A DNA stretch of 64,000 bases from Vibrio sp. 99-70-13A1 (GCF_013114625.1 NZ_VTXD01000016.1:1-64000); one strand, 5' to 3'. Positions 11,876-20,702 are shown, counted from the first letter of the stretch. Notes: generated from the letters alone by a model not told the origin. Translations and numbers: made by a program.

Positions 11876-11912
11876 CAGCGGTTAAGAATCATTTCTTAGC
11901 CGCTGTTTCGTT
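11876..11912 (+). terminator. Probable terminator hairpin after rsmB
   Basis: A 13-bp inverted repeat (CAGCGGTTAAGAA and TTCTTAGCCGCTG, the former starting at 11876) with a short loop, then TTTCGTT. The T run is weak, so termination may be partial before trkA. Confidence 0.6.
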
Positions 11913-11974
11913 ATGATGCACAAATCGTTTCAACTGAAACGAGCAATTAAATTACAACGATAAAGAGACAGGCT

Positions 11975-13351
11975 ATGAAAATCATTATCCTTGGGGCTGG
12001 GCAAGTTGGCGGTACACTTGCAGAGAACCTAGTAGGCGAAAATAACGACATCACTATTGTTGACCGCGATAGCGATCGCCTACGTGAACTTCAGGATAAA
12101 TATGACTTACGAGTCATCAATGGTTACGCAAGCCACCCTCAAACTCTGAGGGAAGCCGGGGCACAAGATGCCGACATGTTAGTTGCCGTGACCAACATGG
12201 ATGAAACTAACATGGCAGCTTGCCAAGTTGCTTTCTCTTTATTTAATACACCAAACCGAATTGCCCGTATTCGCTCTCCGCAGTATTTGGAAGAAAAAGA
12301 AGCCCTCTTTAAATCAGGCGCAATTCCAGTCGATCACCTGATCGCACCAGAAGAACTGGTGACAAGCTATATTGAACGTTTGATTCAGTACCCTGGCGCA
12401 CTGCAAGTGGTTAGCTTTGCAGAGCAAAAAGTCAGCCTCGTGGCAGTAAAAGCTTATTATGGTGGTCCACTTGTTGGTAATGCACTGTCTGCTTTACGTG
12501 AGCATATGCCGCACATTGATACTCGAGTCGCTGCTATTTTCCGCCAAGGTCGACCTATCAGACCACAAGGCACAACCGTCATTGAAGCCGATGATGAAGT
12601 CTTCTTTGTGGCTGCAAGTAACCATATCCGCTCAGTAATGAGTGAGCTGCAACGTCTTGAAAAACCTTACCGCCGCATCATGATTGTGGGCGGGGGTAAT
12701 ATCGGAGCCAGCCTGGCAAAACGCTTGGAACAGAGCTACAGCATCAAACTCATTGAGCGTAGCTATAACCGCGCCGAAAAATTGTCTGAAGAATTAGAAA
12801 ACACCATCGTATTTTGTGGTGATGCAGCAGACCAAGAATTACTTGCTGAAGAAAATATCGACCAAGTTGATGTGTTCATTGCCCTAACCAATGAAGATGA
12901 AACCAACATCATGTCAGCCATGCTTGCTAAACGCATGGGTGCAAAAAAGGTAATGGTGCTGATCCAACGTGGTGCTTATGTTGATTTGGTACAAGGCGGC
13001 GTAATTGATGTAGCAATATCGCCTCAACAAGCCACAATCTCCGCCCTACTGACTCACGTTCGTCGTGCCGATATTGTGAATGTTTCTTCCCTACGCCGAG
13101 GCGCAGCAGAAGCGATCGAAGCCATCGCTCATGGTGATGAAACAACGTCGAAAGTTGTAGGAAAAGCCATTGGTGATATCAAACTTCCCCCGGGTACAAC
13201 CATTGGTGCCATCGTTCGAGGGGAAGAAGTATTGATCGCGCACGATAGAACGGTCATCGAACAAGATGATCACGTTGTGATGTTCTTAGTCGACAAAAAA
13301 TACGTGCCTGACGTTGAGTCACTCTTCCAACCAAGCCCATTCTTTTTGTAA
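11975..13351 (+). CDS. trkA: Trk potassium uptake regulatory subunit TrkA
   Basis: Cytosolic, NAD-binding gating subunit of the Trk potassium transporter. The 458-residue protein is a duplicated RCK unit: [13 protein letters not shown] at residues 6-18 opens the first RCK_N domain and [13 protein letters not shown] near residue 238 the second. Each is followed by an RCK_C domain. trkH lies 24 nt downstream, so regulator and channel are cotranscribed. In E. coli trkA also follows rsmB, but trkH is elsewhere. Confidence 0.97.
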   Translation: MKIIILGAGQVGGTLAENLVGENNDITIVDRDSDRLRELQDKYDLRVINGYASHPQTLREAGAQDADMLVAVTNMDETNMAACQVAFSLFNTPNRIARIRSPQYLEEKEALFKSGAIPVDHLIAPEELVTSYIERLIQYPGALQVVSFAEQKVSLVAVKAYYGGPLVGNALSALREHMPHIDTRVAAIFRQGRPIRPQGTTVIEADDEVFFVAASNHIRSVMSELQRLEKPYRRIMIVGGGNIGASLAKRLEQSYSIKLIERSYNRAEKLSEELENTIVFCGDAADQELLAEENIDQVDVFIALTNEDETNIMSAMLAKRMGAKKVMVLIQRGAYVDLVQGGVIDVAISPQQATISALLTHVRRADIVNVSSLRRGAAEAIEAIAHGDETTSKVVGKAIGDIKLPPGTTIGAIVRGEEVLIAHDRTVIEQDDHVVMFLVDKKYVPDVESLFQPSPFFL

Positions 13352-13375
13352 GACTCAGTTTTACGGCGAGCTCAT

Positions 13376-14821
13376 ATGGTCAACTTTCGTCCCATACTAT
13401 TAGTGATCGGGCTAGTGCTTTCAAAACTAGCCCTGTTTATGTATATCCCCACTCTTGTCGCTTTCTTTACCGGCACAGGAGGCTTTCTTGAGTTTGGGAA
13501 ATCTGTTGCCATTACACATATTGTGGCGTTTATCTGCCTCAGTTTAGGTCGTACTGCAACATTCCGGCTTGGGGTGCGTGATATGTTCCTGATTACCTCC
13601 TTTGTATGGACGATAGCCAGCGCATTCGCAGCATTACCTTTTGTTTTCATTAATCATATTAGCTTTACCGATGCCTACTTCGAAACTATGTCTGGCATTA
13701 CGACAACCGGTTCAACCGTGCTCAGCGGGCTAGATGCCATGGCACCGAGCATTTTATTGTGGCGATCCATTCTTCAATGGCTAGGAGGAATCGGTTTCAT
13801 CGTAATGGCAGTAGCGGTACTTCCGATGCTCAATGTTGGAGGAATGAGACTATTCCAAACCGAATCTTCCGATTGGTCCGATAAAAGCAGCCCAAGAGCC
13901 AAGACCGTCGCTAAGAACATTGTGGGGGTTTACCTTGTGCTAACTGGGCTTTGTTTAGTCAGCTATCTGCTCGCTGGGATGAACCTATTTGATGCAATAA
14001 ACCATGCCTTTACCACTCTTTCTACTGGTGGTTACTCAACATCTGACGGCTCAATGAACCACTTCTCCAATAGTGCACATTGGGTAGGTACAATCTTCAT
14101 GTTCTTAGGTGGTTTACCGTTTTTACTCTTTGTCAGTGTGCTTAGAAATAAAAAAATGGCACCTCTTTATAAAGACGCGCAAGTTCGTGGTTTCACGATT
14201 TTATTCCTGACCTCAAGCGTCATTATAGCTTCATGGCTAGTAATTAGAGATGGCTACAGCGTACTCGACGCCCTGAGAGTTTCGATGTTTAACATCGTAT
14301 CGGTAGTTACAACAACAGGCTTTGGTTTAGAAGATTTCACAGCATGGGGCGCATTACCCACTACTCTCTTTGCATTTTTAATGATGGCAGGCGCTTGTTC
14401 TGGTTCGACTTCTGGCGGCATCAAAATTTTCCGTTTCCAGATAGCCATGACATTACTGCACAAACAAATGATGAAACTCATCCACCCTTCCGGTGTCTTT
14501 GTACAGCGCTACAATCAGCGACCAGTGAACGATGATATTGTGCGATCACTCGTTGCATTCGGCTTAATGTTCTTCATCACCATAATATTAGTCGCCGGCG
14601 GGCTCAGCGCTATGGGGCTAGATCCTGTAACCAGCATTTCAGGTGCTATTACCGCAGTGGCAAATGTTGGCCCAGGAATGGGCAGCGTTATTGGTCCAAC
14701 GGGCAACTTTGCCCCATTACCAGACGCGGCAAAGTGGCTATTGAGTGTAGGAATGTTGATGGGCCGCTTAGAAATTTTAACTATTTTGGTACTCTTTTTC
14801 CCCGCCTTTTGGCGACGCTAA
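13376..14821 (+). CDS. trkH: Trk system potassium channel subunit TrkH
   Basis: Inner-membrane potassium channel that works with TrkA. The 481-residue protein is strongly hydrophobic with about ten membrane segments. The four selectivity-filter P-loops are visible as TTGSTV, STGGYS, TTGFG and NVGPGMG, each with the filter glycine. Length matches TrkH (about 483 aa). The gene directly follows trkA, and a DUF3157 gene begins 9 nt after its stop. Confidence 0.97.
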   Translation: MVNFRPILLVIGLVLSKLALFMYIPTLVAFFTGTGGFLEFGKSVAITHIVAFICLSLGRTATFRLGVRDMFLITSFVWTIASAFAALPFVFINHISFTDAYFETMSGITTTGSTVLSGLDAMAPSILLWRSILQWLGGIGFIVMAVAVLPMLNVGGMRLFQTESSDWSDKSSPRAKTVAKNIVGVYLVLTGLCLVSYLLAGMNLFDAINHAFTTLSTGGYSTSDGSMNHFSNSAHWVGTIFMFLGGLPFLLFVSVLRNKKMAPLYKDAQVRGFTILFLTSSVIIASWLVIRDGYSVLDALRVSMFNIVSVVTTTGFGLEDFTAWGALPTTLFAFLMMAGACSGSTSGGIKIFRFQIAMTLLHKQMMKLIHPSGVFVQRYNQRPVNDDIVRSLVAFGLMFFITIILVAGGLSAMGLDPVTSISGAITAVANVGPGMGSVIGPTGNFAPLPDAAKWLLSVGMLMGRLEILTILVLFFPAFWRR

Positions 14822-14830
14822 GGAATTGAT

Positions 14831-15394
14831 ATGACACGTTGGAACACATTACTGGCTTTCACTTTGCTTTCATCTTCCGTGATGGCTGAACAAACAGTAA
14901 CGTTACAAGATGGAAAGCAAGTTCGCTTAAAAGATGATTTTACTTGGGAATACATTTACACCAGTGTAGAACAAACTTCCATCAGCGCAGAACAAGCAAC
15001 AACATTTGAAGCTATTCCTGTCGTTCAGCAAGCCATGAAAGGCACCACTGTTACTGTCGGTGATAATAAGCCAAGTTTACAGCTATCAAAATCAGGAGTG
15101 GATGTACTTGTTGGGACAAGCTTGTATGAAGATGGGCAACTCATTTTTCCTGTGTCATTAACGAATCAAAGCACTCAAGCGGTTGTATTAGTCACCTTAA
15201 CATTTGCTATCTATTCACCAACTGGTGAGCTTTTACAAGAAGGCAATATTGACACATGGAAATCGATAAAACGCTTGGCTGACACTTATTTAAGACCTCA
15301 AACCGCAGCTGAAGGTAAAGATCTCATTGTCGATGTTGAGCAGTACACCGAATATCGAATTGAAGTGGATATCGAGAGCGTTGTGACACGTTAA
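14831..15394 (+). CDS. DUF3157 family exported protein
   Basis: A 187-residue protein with a signal peptide ending near SSVMA (residues 1-19). The mature N-terminus TVTLQDGKQVRLKDDFTWEY is the recognisable start of DUF3157. The rest looks beta-rich and lacks cysteine pairs or catalytic motifs. Function is unknown. It is 9 nt downstream of trkH with its own AAGGA site, so it is probably the last gene of the trk operon; a link to potassium or osmotic response would be a guess from position only. Confidence 0.78.
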   Translation: MTRWNTLLAFTLLSSSVMAEQTVTLQDGKQVRLKDDFTWEYIYTSVEQTSISAEQATTFEAIPVVQQAMKGTTVTVGDNKPSLQLSKSGVDVLVGTSLYEDGQLIFPVSLTNQSTQAVVLVTLTFAIYSPTGELLQEGNIDTWKSIKRLADTYLRPQTAAEGKDLIVDVEQYTEYRIEVDIESVVTR

Positions 15395-15413
15395 TTTATA
15401 TTTCATAATTCCA

Positions 15414-15459
15414 TTCATTACTTCGTTGATATGAACCCTCATAGCAATGAAGTAATGAA
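15414..15459. terminator. Convergent intergenic hairpin between DUF3157 and hemolysin-III genes
   Basis: An 11-bp perfect inverted repeat, TTCATTACTTC (15414-15424) and GAAGTAATGAA (15449-15459), with a 24-nt loop that can pair further. There is no long T run, so it may protect transcript ends or stop transcription weakly in both directions. Confidence 0.5.
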
Positions 15460-15486
15460 CTTCTAAACAAATGAACTAAACCTTAC

Positions 15487-16140
15487 TTAAACAGGTTCAA
15501 CGTACAAGTAAATTGCGAGGAAGTGACAGAAACATCCTGCCAGTACAAACAAGTGCCAGATAGCATGGTTATAAGGGATACGATCTTTCACGTAAAAAAT
15601 AACGCCCAACGAATAAATAACACCCCCGACCGCCAGTAATATCACCCCACCAATATCAATAGTCTTCACCAGTTGGTAGATCACAATCACAGATAACCAA
15701 CCCATCGTTAAGTAAGTCACCAAAGATAAGCGCTCAAACCGATAGACGAATGCAATTTTCATAATGATGCCAAAAAGTGCGATACACCAGATGACCGCCA
15801 TTAGCCCCATAGCCAAAGGGGTGCGTAATCCAACTAATAAGAAAGGGGTGTAACTGCCTGCAATTAACAAGTAGATAGCGCAGTGATCGAGTGTTTTGAG
15901 TAAACGTTTGGTTTTTTCTGTAGTGATGGAATGGTAAAGCGTTGAAGCAAGGAACAATAAAATGATGCTACTGCCATAAACCACCATGCTGACCATAGTT
16001 AAAGCATCAGCTTCGAAGGAATACGCCCGAATAAGTAAAAGAATTAAGCCAACAACACCAAGTACTACCCCTAACCCATGAGTGATAGCATTCGCGCGTT
16101 CTTCTTTTTCACAGTACTCACTTGCTGATGAGACCGACAT
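15487..16140 (-). CDS. Hemolysin III (HlyIII/YqfA, PAQR) family membrane protein
   Basis: A 217-residue integral membrane protein with about seven hydrophobic helices. It starts with a cytosolic [15 protein letters not shown] segment, which is the family signature containing the first conserved histidine. Conserved LYHS (near residue 66) and the C-terminal [13 protein letters not shown] histidines fit the metal-binding triad of PAQR proteins. The E. coli homologue is YqfA. Hemolysis is not implied by the family name. Two strong palindromes lie just upstream of the start. Confidence 0.9.
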   Translation of the reverse strand: MSVSSASEYCEKEERANAITHGLGVVLGVVGLILLLIRAYSFEADALTMVSMVVYGSSIILLFLASTLYHSITTEKTKRLLKTLDHCAIYLLIAGSYTPFLLVGLRTPLAMGLMAVIWCIALFGIIMKIAFVYRFERLSLVTYLTMGWLSVIVIYQLVKTIDIGGVILLAVGGVIYSLGVIFYVKDRIPYNHAIWHLFVLAGCFCHFLAIYLYVEPV

Positions 16141-16148
16141 AAAAACCT

Positions 16149-16176
16149 ACTAGATTAATCGAATATTTAATCTAGT
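16149..16176. repeat. 10-bp inverted repeat upstream of the hemolysin-III gene
   Basis: ACTAGATTAA (16149-16158) and TTAATCTAGT (16167-16176) are exact inverted copies separated by 8 nt. The left arm starts 9 bp upstream of the hemolysin-III start codon, so as DNA it could be an operator and as RNA a hairpin next to the ribosome site. Confidence 0.7.
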
Positions 16177-16184
16177 ATTACACA

Positions 16185-16208
16185 TTAAGCTTACACGTGT
16201 AAGCTTAA
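16185..16208. repeat. 24-bp perfect palindrome, possible operator
   Basis: TTAAGCTTACAC (16185-16196) is followed immediately by its exact reverse complement (16197-16208). It lies 45-68 bp upstream of the hemolysin-III start, a typical place for an operator overlapping a promoter. No T run follows, so it is not a standard terminator. The binding protein is not known. Confidence 0.75.
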
Positions 16209-16272
16209 ATAAATGACAGATTCAAAGTTAACTAAAGCATTCAAGTGAGCCATACCAAAAACTATAAATCAG

Positions 16273-17064
16273 CTAGGAAACCGACTCTAGATATTCAATC
16301 ACTCGCTTGCCGGCTTCTTCAGGAGGAGTATCAAGCGGTAAACTTAACTGTCGTTTTAACTGACCAATACCAAGTAAGCTGGCTAGCATACCTTTGGCGC
16401 CGTGACGATTTCGGTCAATCTCAAACCATAATTGCAGTTCAGTTTCACTTCGATGAGCCACAACTTCAAGCTCTCTCCAACGCCCATGGTAAGGTCCTGT
16501 CGTTGGAACAAATTCAAACTCTTGGACAAAAGGAAGCTCGAAACCATCCACGGCTTCACACTCCACTTGGCGGATGCGAAGTCCTTGTTCTTCTAACTCA
16601 CTAAGGATGCCATCAAGCAATTTATCAGGTCTAACCGTTAAGATATCTTTATCTGATGGATCAACTGCCATCGCGATATCTAACCCCGTTTCCAACCAAA
16701 CTTTGGCATCACCAATAGTGACAGGAGTATTGAGTGGGACATCCAACTCGCATTCAAAATCACGAGTCTCGCCAGGTTGAATGGTAAACGCGTAAGGTAG
16801 GCTCCATTTCACCAAAGAGTAGGTTTGGTGCATTCTGCGAGTTTGAGAACTTTCACGTCCATTTGAATCAACTGGCATTTCTTTTATATAACGACAACAC
16901 AAATTGAGATCGATGTTATCTATCTCTTGCGCTTGAGAGCCACCATAAACATGTACAGTAATGTTGGCTTTTTCGCCGGGGTAAAGTACTTCCTGTTGCA
17001 AAACTGAATCTACTTTTGCAGATCCAATGCCAAAGCTGGCTAACGTTTTCTTGAAGAACGACAT
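16273..17064 (-). CDS. Spo0M-like (SpoOM family) protein
   Basis: A 263-residue cytosolic protein of the SpoOM family, an arrestin-like beta-sandwich fold found also in non-sporulating bacteria. The N-terminus MSFFKKTLASFGIGSAKVD and the following VYPGEKANITVHVYGG-like stretch are the usual signature. The ATG at 17064 follows AAAGGAGG with ideal spacing; a GTG two codons earlier sits too close to that site. In Bacillus the homologue affects sporulation; the role in vibrios is not established. Confidence 0.85.
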   Translation of the reverse strand: MSFFKKTLASFGIGSAKVDSVLQQEVLYPGEKANITVHVYGGSQAQEIDNIDLNLCCRYIKEMPVDSNGRESSQTRRMHQTYSLVKWSLPYAFTIQPGETRDFECELDVPLNTPVTIGDAKVWLETGLDIAMAVDPSDKDILTVRPDKLLDGILSELEEQGLRIRQVECEAVDGFELPFVQEFEFVPTTGPYHGRWRELEVVAHRSETELQLWFEIDRNRHGAKGMLASLLGIGQLKRQLSLPLDTPPEEAGKRVIEYLESVS

Positions 17065-17183
17065 ATGCACCTCCTTTAAAACATCATCTTAAGCCTGAAA
17101 TAGGATCAAACTCAAATCTATTTCTCTTACTATTTTAGCTCGAATTGTGATGCTTTATTATCCAACGGTCGATCGGAGGGTCA

Positions 17184-17232
17184 GATAGTGATAATCTATT
17201 CTTGATATGCATGCATATCATTATCCTGATTA
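17184..17232. promoter_or_regulatory. Two Fur-box-like sites and an 18-bp palindrome
   Basis: GATAGTGATAATCTATTCT (17184-17202) agrees with the 19-bp Fur consensus at 13 of 19 positions by my count. A second site ending ATCATTATC (about 17208-17226) agrees at about 12 of 19. Between and over them is a perfect palindrome TGATATGCATGCATATCA (17203-17220). Iron control of the small ORFs downstream is an inference. Confidence 0.4.
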
Positions 17233-17242
17233 ATCATTTGGA

Positions 17243-17338
17243 TTGGCGAAAGCCAGAAGAGCCAAACTTCAAGCAATTGAAGCTCAACTCATGGTTATTC
17301 AGGCCATTAGATTGGCAATGGATATGCCTGACCGTTAG
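17243..17338 (+). CDS. Possible small ORF upstream of the 55-aa ORF
   Basis: A 31-codon reading starting at a TTG (LAKARRAKLQAIEAQL...), rich in alanine and charged residues and predicted helical. There is no clear ribosome site. A competing reading in another frame runs from the ATG at 17211 to a TAA at 17340-17342 (43 aa, tryptophan-rich, with rare AGG and ATA codons). I cannot tell which, if either, is translated. Both would end just before the next ORF. I do not recognise a family. Confidence 0.25.
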   Translation: MAKARRAKLQAIEAQLMVIQAIRLAMDMPDR

Positions 17339-17345
17339 GTAAAAA

Positions 17346-17513
17346 ATGCGCCCAACAGCTGTCAGGTCTTCGCACACCAACCGTAGTGCGATGCGTCGTC
17401 GTAGTGGCTTTGTCACTGCTCCAACGGCAAAGAAAATGGCTCCTGCAATGACTTTAGTGGAAAAGACTGCTTTATTAGCACCTGCTTCAGTAAAAGTTAC
17501 TCAAGCCGCTTAA
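17346..17513 (+). CDS. Small basic hypothetical protein (55 aa)
   Basis: A 55-residue ORF starting at an ATG 6 nt after an AGG. It encodes an arginine/serine-rich start and a KKMAPAMTLVEKTALL middle. Codon choice (CGT, GCT, ACT, GTA, TTA) resembles the neighbouring genes, and the stop lies 3 nt before a strong terminator, which together argue that it is real. I do not recognise a family. It has no signal peptide or membrane segment. The Fur-like sites and possible upstream ORF suggest a short transcript from about 17200 to 17543. Confidence 0.5.
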   Translation: MRPTAVRSSHTNRSAMRRRSGFVTAPTAKKMAPAMTLVEKTALLAPASVKVTQAA

Positions 17514-17516
17514 CAA

Positions 17517-17543
17517 AAAGCGCAGTGTTTACTGCGCTTTTTT
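17517..17543 (+). terminator. Rho-independent terminator after the small ORF
   Basis: A perfect stem AAAGCGCAGT/ACTGCGCTTT with a 4-nt loop and a T run ending at 17543. It shows that a rightward transcript ends here, upstream of yihD. Confidence 0.88.
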
Positions 17544-17652
17544 CTTTTCTGCACTTTCCCACTTTTCTTTTATTCACTCTCCTACATTGGTATTCCCGAC
17601 CTGATTTGTTACCTTTAGCAAAAATCATTATAAATATTGTGGAGAAATCAGC

Positions 17653-17916
17653 ATGAAGTGCCATCGAATTGAAGAGTTATTGGAACTGATGGAGCCTGAA
17701 TGGCAGAAAGACCAAGAACTGAACTTGCTCGAATTTATCATCAAGCTATCACAAGAAGCCGGTTACGAAGGTAAACTTGAAGATCTAACCGATGACGTAC
17801 TGATCTATCATCTAAAAATGCGTAACAGCCAAAAAGACGACATGATTCCAGGTCTTAAAAAAGATCAAGAAGATGACTTTAAAACAGCGATTTTAAAAGC
17901 TCGAGGCATTATTTAA
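17653..17916 (+). CDS. yihD: YihD family protein (DUF1040)
   Basis: A small acidic protein of 87 residues closely following E. coli Yih[20 protein letters not shown] at the start, [16 protein letters not shown] in the middle and [13 protein letters not shown] at the end. Function is unknown. The ATG follows GGAGAAATC. As in E. coli it lies on the srkA-dsbA side of the chromosome, but here ccoG stands between yihD and srkA. Confidence 0.92.
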   Translation: MKCHRIEELLELMEPEWQKDQELNLLEFIIKLSQEAGYEGKLEDLTDDVLIYHLKMRNSQKDDMIPGLKKDQEDDFKTAILKARGII

Positions 17917-17954
17917 TTCTTCAAAGCTCATCATCTAGCTTTGCATCAAACCCG

Positions 17955-17980
17955 AAAGCGACCTTAGTGGTCGCTTTTTT
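17955..17980 (+). terminator. Rho-independent terminator after yihD
   Basis: Stem AAAGCGACC/GGTCGCTTT with a short loop and six T. Confidence 0.88.
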
Positions 17981-18249
17981 GTTTCTGTTCGCTACTTTTT
18001 CATCACAACTGTTATGAGTTTTGTTGTTAAAGGTTGATAGCGTTAAAGAAATTAGAACAATATTGCCGTTATAATCGCCATCCATAAGAATCTTCTAAAA
18101 TAGTAGTAATGAACTGCGCTAAATATCGACCCTTCGTTATTTATCGTAGGTTTTGATTACCCTATTTACTTAAAAATCATTATTTCAAAGCAATGTCGTA
18201 GAGTGCTATCAATAAGAAATGGCACCAAATGCCACAAAAAGGATATCCC
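17981..18249 (+). other. Upstream region of ccoG
   Basis: A gene-free stretch of AT-rich DNA before ccoG. A perfect TATAAT at 18070-18075 could be a -10 element but lacks a convincing -35. I looked for an FNR site, which would suit a cbb3-oxidase assembly gene, and found only half-matches such as TTGAT at 18034. Nothing else stands out. Confidence 0.4.
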
Positions 18250-19668
18250 ATGAGTCAGGATAAAATCGATATCAAAGATGTGACTCCTAAAACCTTTAAC
18301 CCTAAGACACATAAAGGTAACGGAGATCGATTTAACCCAAGTAACCGTATTTACGTACGTGAAAGTAAAGGTAAATTCCAACAGCTTCGTCGCTATGGCG
18401 GTTGGTTTCTACTGCTACTTTTTGCCCTTATTCCATGGATCCCGTTTGGTGAACGACAAGCGATCTTATTGGATATCGGTAGCCAACAATTTAATTTCTT
18501 TGGTACTACTTTATACCCACAAGATCTGACTTTACTCGCCATACTATTTGTTATCGCGGCTTTTGCTCTCTTTTTCATTACGACATTTTTAGGCAGAGTG
18601 TGGTGTGGTTATCTTTGCCCTCAAACCGTCTGGACATTTATGTACATTTGGTTTGAAGAGAAACTAGAAGGTGCCGCTAACAAACGGAGAAAACAAGATT
18701 CAGGGAAGCTCACCCCCAACTTGTTAATGCGTAAAACACTTAAACACTTAGCTTGGATAGCCATAGCTCTTGCCACCGGCTTCACGTTTGTTGGCTACTT
18801 CATCCCAGTAAAAGAACTAGTCGTCGACTTCTTTACCTTTAATGCCTCATTCTGGCCGGCTTTTTGGATTCTATTCTTCGCGGGCTGTACTTATGCCAAT
18901 GCTGGTTGGATGCGTTCGATTGTATGTTTACACATGTGTCCATACGCTCGATTCCAATCCGCTATGTTTGATAAAGACACTTTCATTGTTGGTTATGACC
19001 CTAAACGCGGTGAAAGCCGAGGGCCGCGCTCTCGTAAAGCGGATCCAAAAGCATTAGGTCTTGGTGACTGTATTGACTGTAATTTATGTGTTCAGGTCTG
19101 CCCAACAGGGATAGATATCCGTGATGGTTTGCAATATGAATGCATCAACTGCGGCGCATGTATTGATGCTTGTGATAAAACAATGGATCGCATGGGCTAT
19201 GAGAAAGGCCTAATCAATTACACAACTGAGCATCGACTTGATGGTCACGACACGAAAGTCATGCGTCCTAAACTGCTAGGGTACGGTGCTATATTATTAA
19301 TTATGATTGGCTTGTTCTTCGTTCAAATAGCCAGTGTTGATCCTGCGGGTCTGAGTGTACTAAGAGATAGAAACCAATTGTTTAGAATGAACAATGAAGG
19401 TTTTGTTGAGAACACTTACACACTTAAAATCATTAATAAAACACAGCAACTTCAAGAATACACATTCGATGTAGAAGGTATACCTAATGTCACTTGGTAC
19501 GGAAAACAATCAGTAAAAGTGCAACCAGGTGAAGTATTGAACCTACCAATAAGCTTAGGAGTTGACCCTGAAAAACTCAGCTCACCGGTTTCTACAATTC
19601 AGTTTATACTCTCTGATAGTGAAGAATTTACCATTGAAGTAGAAAGCCGCTTTATTAAGAAGCTGTAA
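18250..19668 (+). CDS. ccoG: Cytochrome c oxidase accessory protein CcoG (RdxA/FixG)
   Basis: Membrane-bound iron-sulfur protein implicated in copper handling for cbb3-type cytochrome oxidase assembly. The 472-residue protein has about five membrane helices, a CGYLCPQTVW motif near residue 120, and a double [4Fe-4S] ferredoxin region near residues 275-315 (CIDCNLCVQVCP and CINCGACIDACD). The C-terminal 110 residues form the FixG Ig-like domain. I start at the ATG at 18250, 6-7 nt after AAGGA. The ccoNOPQ genes are not in the window. Confidence 0.95.
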   Translation: MSQDKIDIKDVTPKTFNPKTHKGNGDRFNPSNRIYVRESKGKFQQLRRYGGWFLLLLFALIPWIPFGERQAILLDIGSQQFNFFGTTLYPQDLTLLAILFVIAAFALFFITTFLGRVWCGYLCPQTVWTFMYIWFEEKLEGAANKRRKQDSGKLTPNLLMRKTLKHLAWIAIALATGFTFVGYFIPVKELVVDFFTFNASFWPAFWILFFAGCTYANAGWMRSIVCLHMCPYARFQSAMFDKDTFIVGYDPKRGESRGPRSRKADPKALGLGDCIDCNLCVQVCPTGIDIRDGLQYECINCGACIDACDKTMDRMGYEKGLINYTTEHRLDGHDTKVMRPKLLGYGAILLIMIGLFFVQIASVDPAGLSVLRDRNQLFRMNNEGFVENTYTLKIINKTQQLQEYTFDVEGIPNVTWYGKQSVKVQPGEVLNLPISLGVDPEKLSSPVSTIQFILSDSEEFTIEVESRFIKKL

Positions 19669-19684
19669 CTGCACAATTAACGGA

Positions 19685-19710
19685 AAAAGGCTCAGTAATG
19701 AGCCTTTTTT
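19685..19710 (+). terminator. Rho-independent terminator after ccoG
   Basis: Stem AAAAGGCTCA/TGAGCCTTTT with a 3-nt loop and following T run, placed directly before the srkA start. Confidence 0.85.
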
Positions 19711-19715
19711 ATTTT

Positions 19716-20702
19716 ATGACTATGCAAGCCTTTAACTTTGATAACTTAACGCCCGACTTCATGTGGTACGCCCTTGAAAGCATTGGCGTCCGCGCCGAAT
19801 CTGGTCTTCTTGCCCTTAATAGCTATGAGAACCGTGTTTATCAATTTTCAGATGAAGACAAAAAGCGCTATGTAGTGAAATTCTACCGCCCTCAGCGTTG
19901 GAGCAAGGAACAAATTCAAGAAGAACATGACTTCGCTCTTGAGTTGATTGAACAAGAATTACCAGTTGCCCCACCAATGATCATAAATGGTGCGACATTA
20001 CATGAATACCAAGGCTACATGTTTGCTTTATTTGAAAGTGTGGGTGGTCGTCAATATGAGGTAGACAACCTCGACCAATTGGAAGGCGTTGGACGTTTCC
20101 TCGGGCGCATTCATAAAGCAAGTGCTGGTAAAGTTTTTCAACATCGCCCGACTTTAAGCCTCGATGAATACCTTTATCAACCACGTAAAATTCTAGAGAA
20201 TTCTAATTTCATTCCTATGCATCTAGAAAACGTATTTTTCAACGACCTTGATTTACTGATCAAAGCACTAGAATCTCAGTGGGATGATAATCATAACAAT
20301 ATTCGCCTTCATGGTGATTGCCACCCAGGGAATATACTATGGCGTGATGGTCCAATGTTTGTGGATCTCGACGATGCGAGAAATGGCCCCGCTGTACAGG
20401 ATTTATGGATGCTGTTAAATGGTGAACGCCAAGATAAGCTCATGCAGCTCGATATTATTCTGGAAAACTACCAAGAGTTTTGTGATTTTAATACTGCCGA
20501 ATTGAAACTAATTGAACCACTGCGCGGTCTACGAATGGTGCATTACATGGCCTGGTTAGCAAAACGATGGCACGATCCTGCTTTCCCGCTCGCTTTTCCT
20601 TGGTTTAATGATCCAAAATACTGGGAAAGCCAGGTTCTTGCTTGTAAAGAGCAATTAGCCACGCTACAAGAACCACCGCTCTCATTAATGCCACAATGGT
20701 AA
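19716..20702 (+). CDS. srkA: Stress response kinase A, SrkA (YihE)
   Basis: Ser/Thr kinase of the aminoglycoside-phosphotransferase fold that counters MazF-linked death and envelope stress in E. coli. The 328-residue protein has LNSYENRVYQF at the start, the catalytic loop LHGDCHPGNILWRDG near residue 200 and the metal-binding FVDLDDARNGPAVQDLW next to it. An in-frame start at 19698 lies within the ccoG terminator and is rejected; the ATG at 19722 is an alternative. As in E. coli, dsbA follows it. Confidence 0.93.
   Translation: MTMQAFNFDNLTPDFMWYALESIGVRAESGLLALNSYENRVYQFSDEDKKRYVVKFYRPQRWSKEQIQEEHDFALELIEQELPVAPPMIINGATLHEYQGYMFALFESVGGRQYEVDNLDQLEGVGRFLGRIHKASAGKVFQHRPTLSLDEYLYQPRKILENSNFIPMHLENVFFNDLDLLIKALESQWDDNHNNIRLHGDCHPGNILWRDGPMFVDLDDARNGPAVQDLWMLLNGERQDKLMQLDIILENYQEFCDFNTAELKLIEPLRGLRMVHYMAWLAKRWHDPAFPLAFPWFNDPKYWESQVLACKEQLATLQEPPLSLMPQW

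Noticed and set aside
16245..16604. Plus-strand 119-aa open frame
   Set aside because: It lies antisense inside the well-supported Spo0M-like gene and has no ribosome site or family resemblance.
17234..17416. Minus-strand 60-aa open frame in the small-ORF locus
   Set aside because: It is antisense to the plus-strand unit with its terminator and has no ribosome site; the plus-strand reading fits the signals better.
18034..18060. Possible FNR site upstream of ccoG
   Set aside because: Only the TTGAT half fits; the second half does not match ATCAA.
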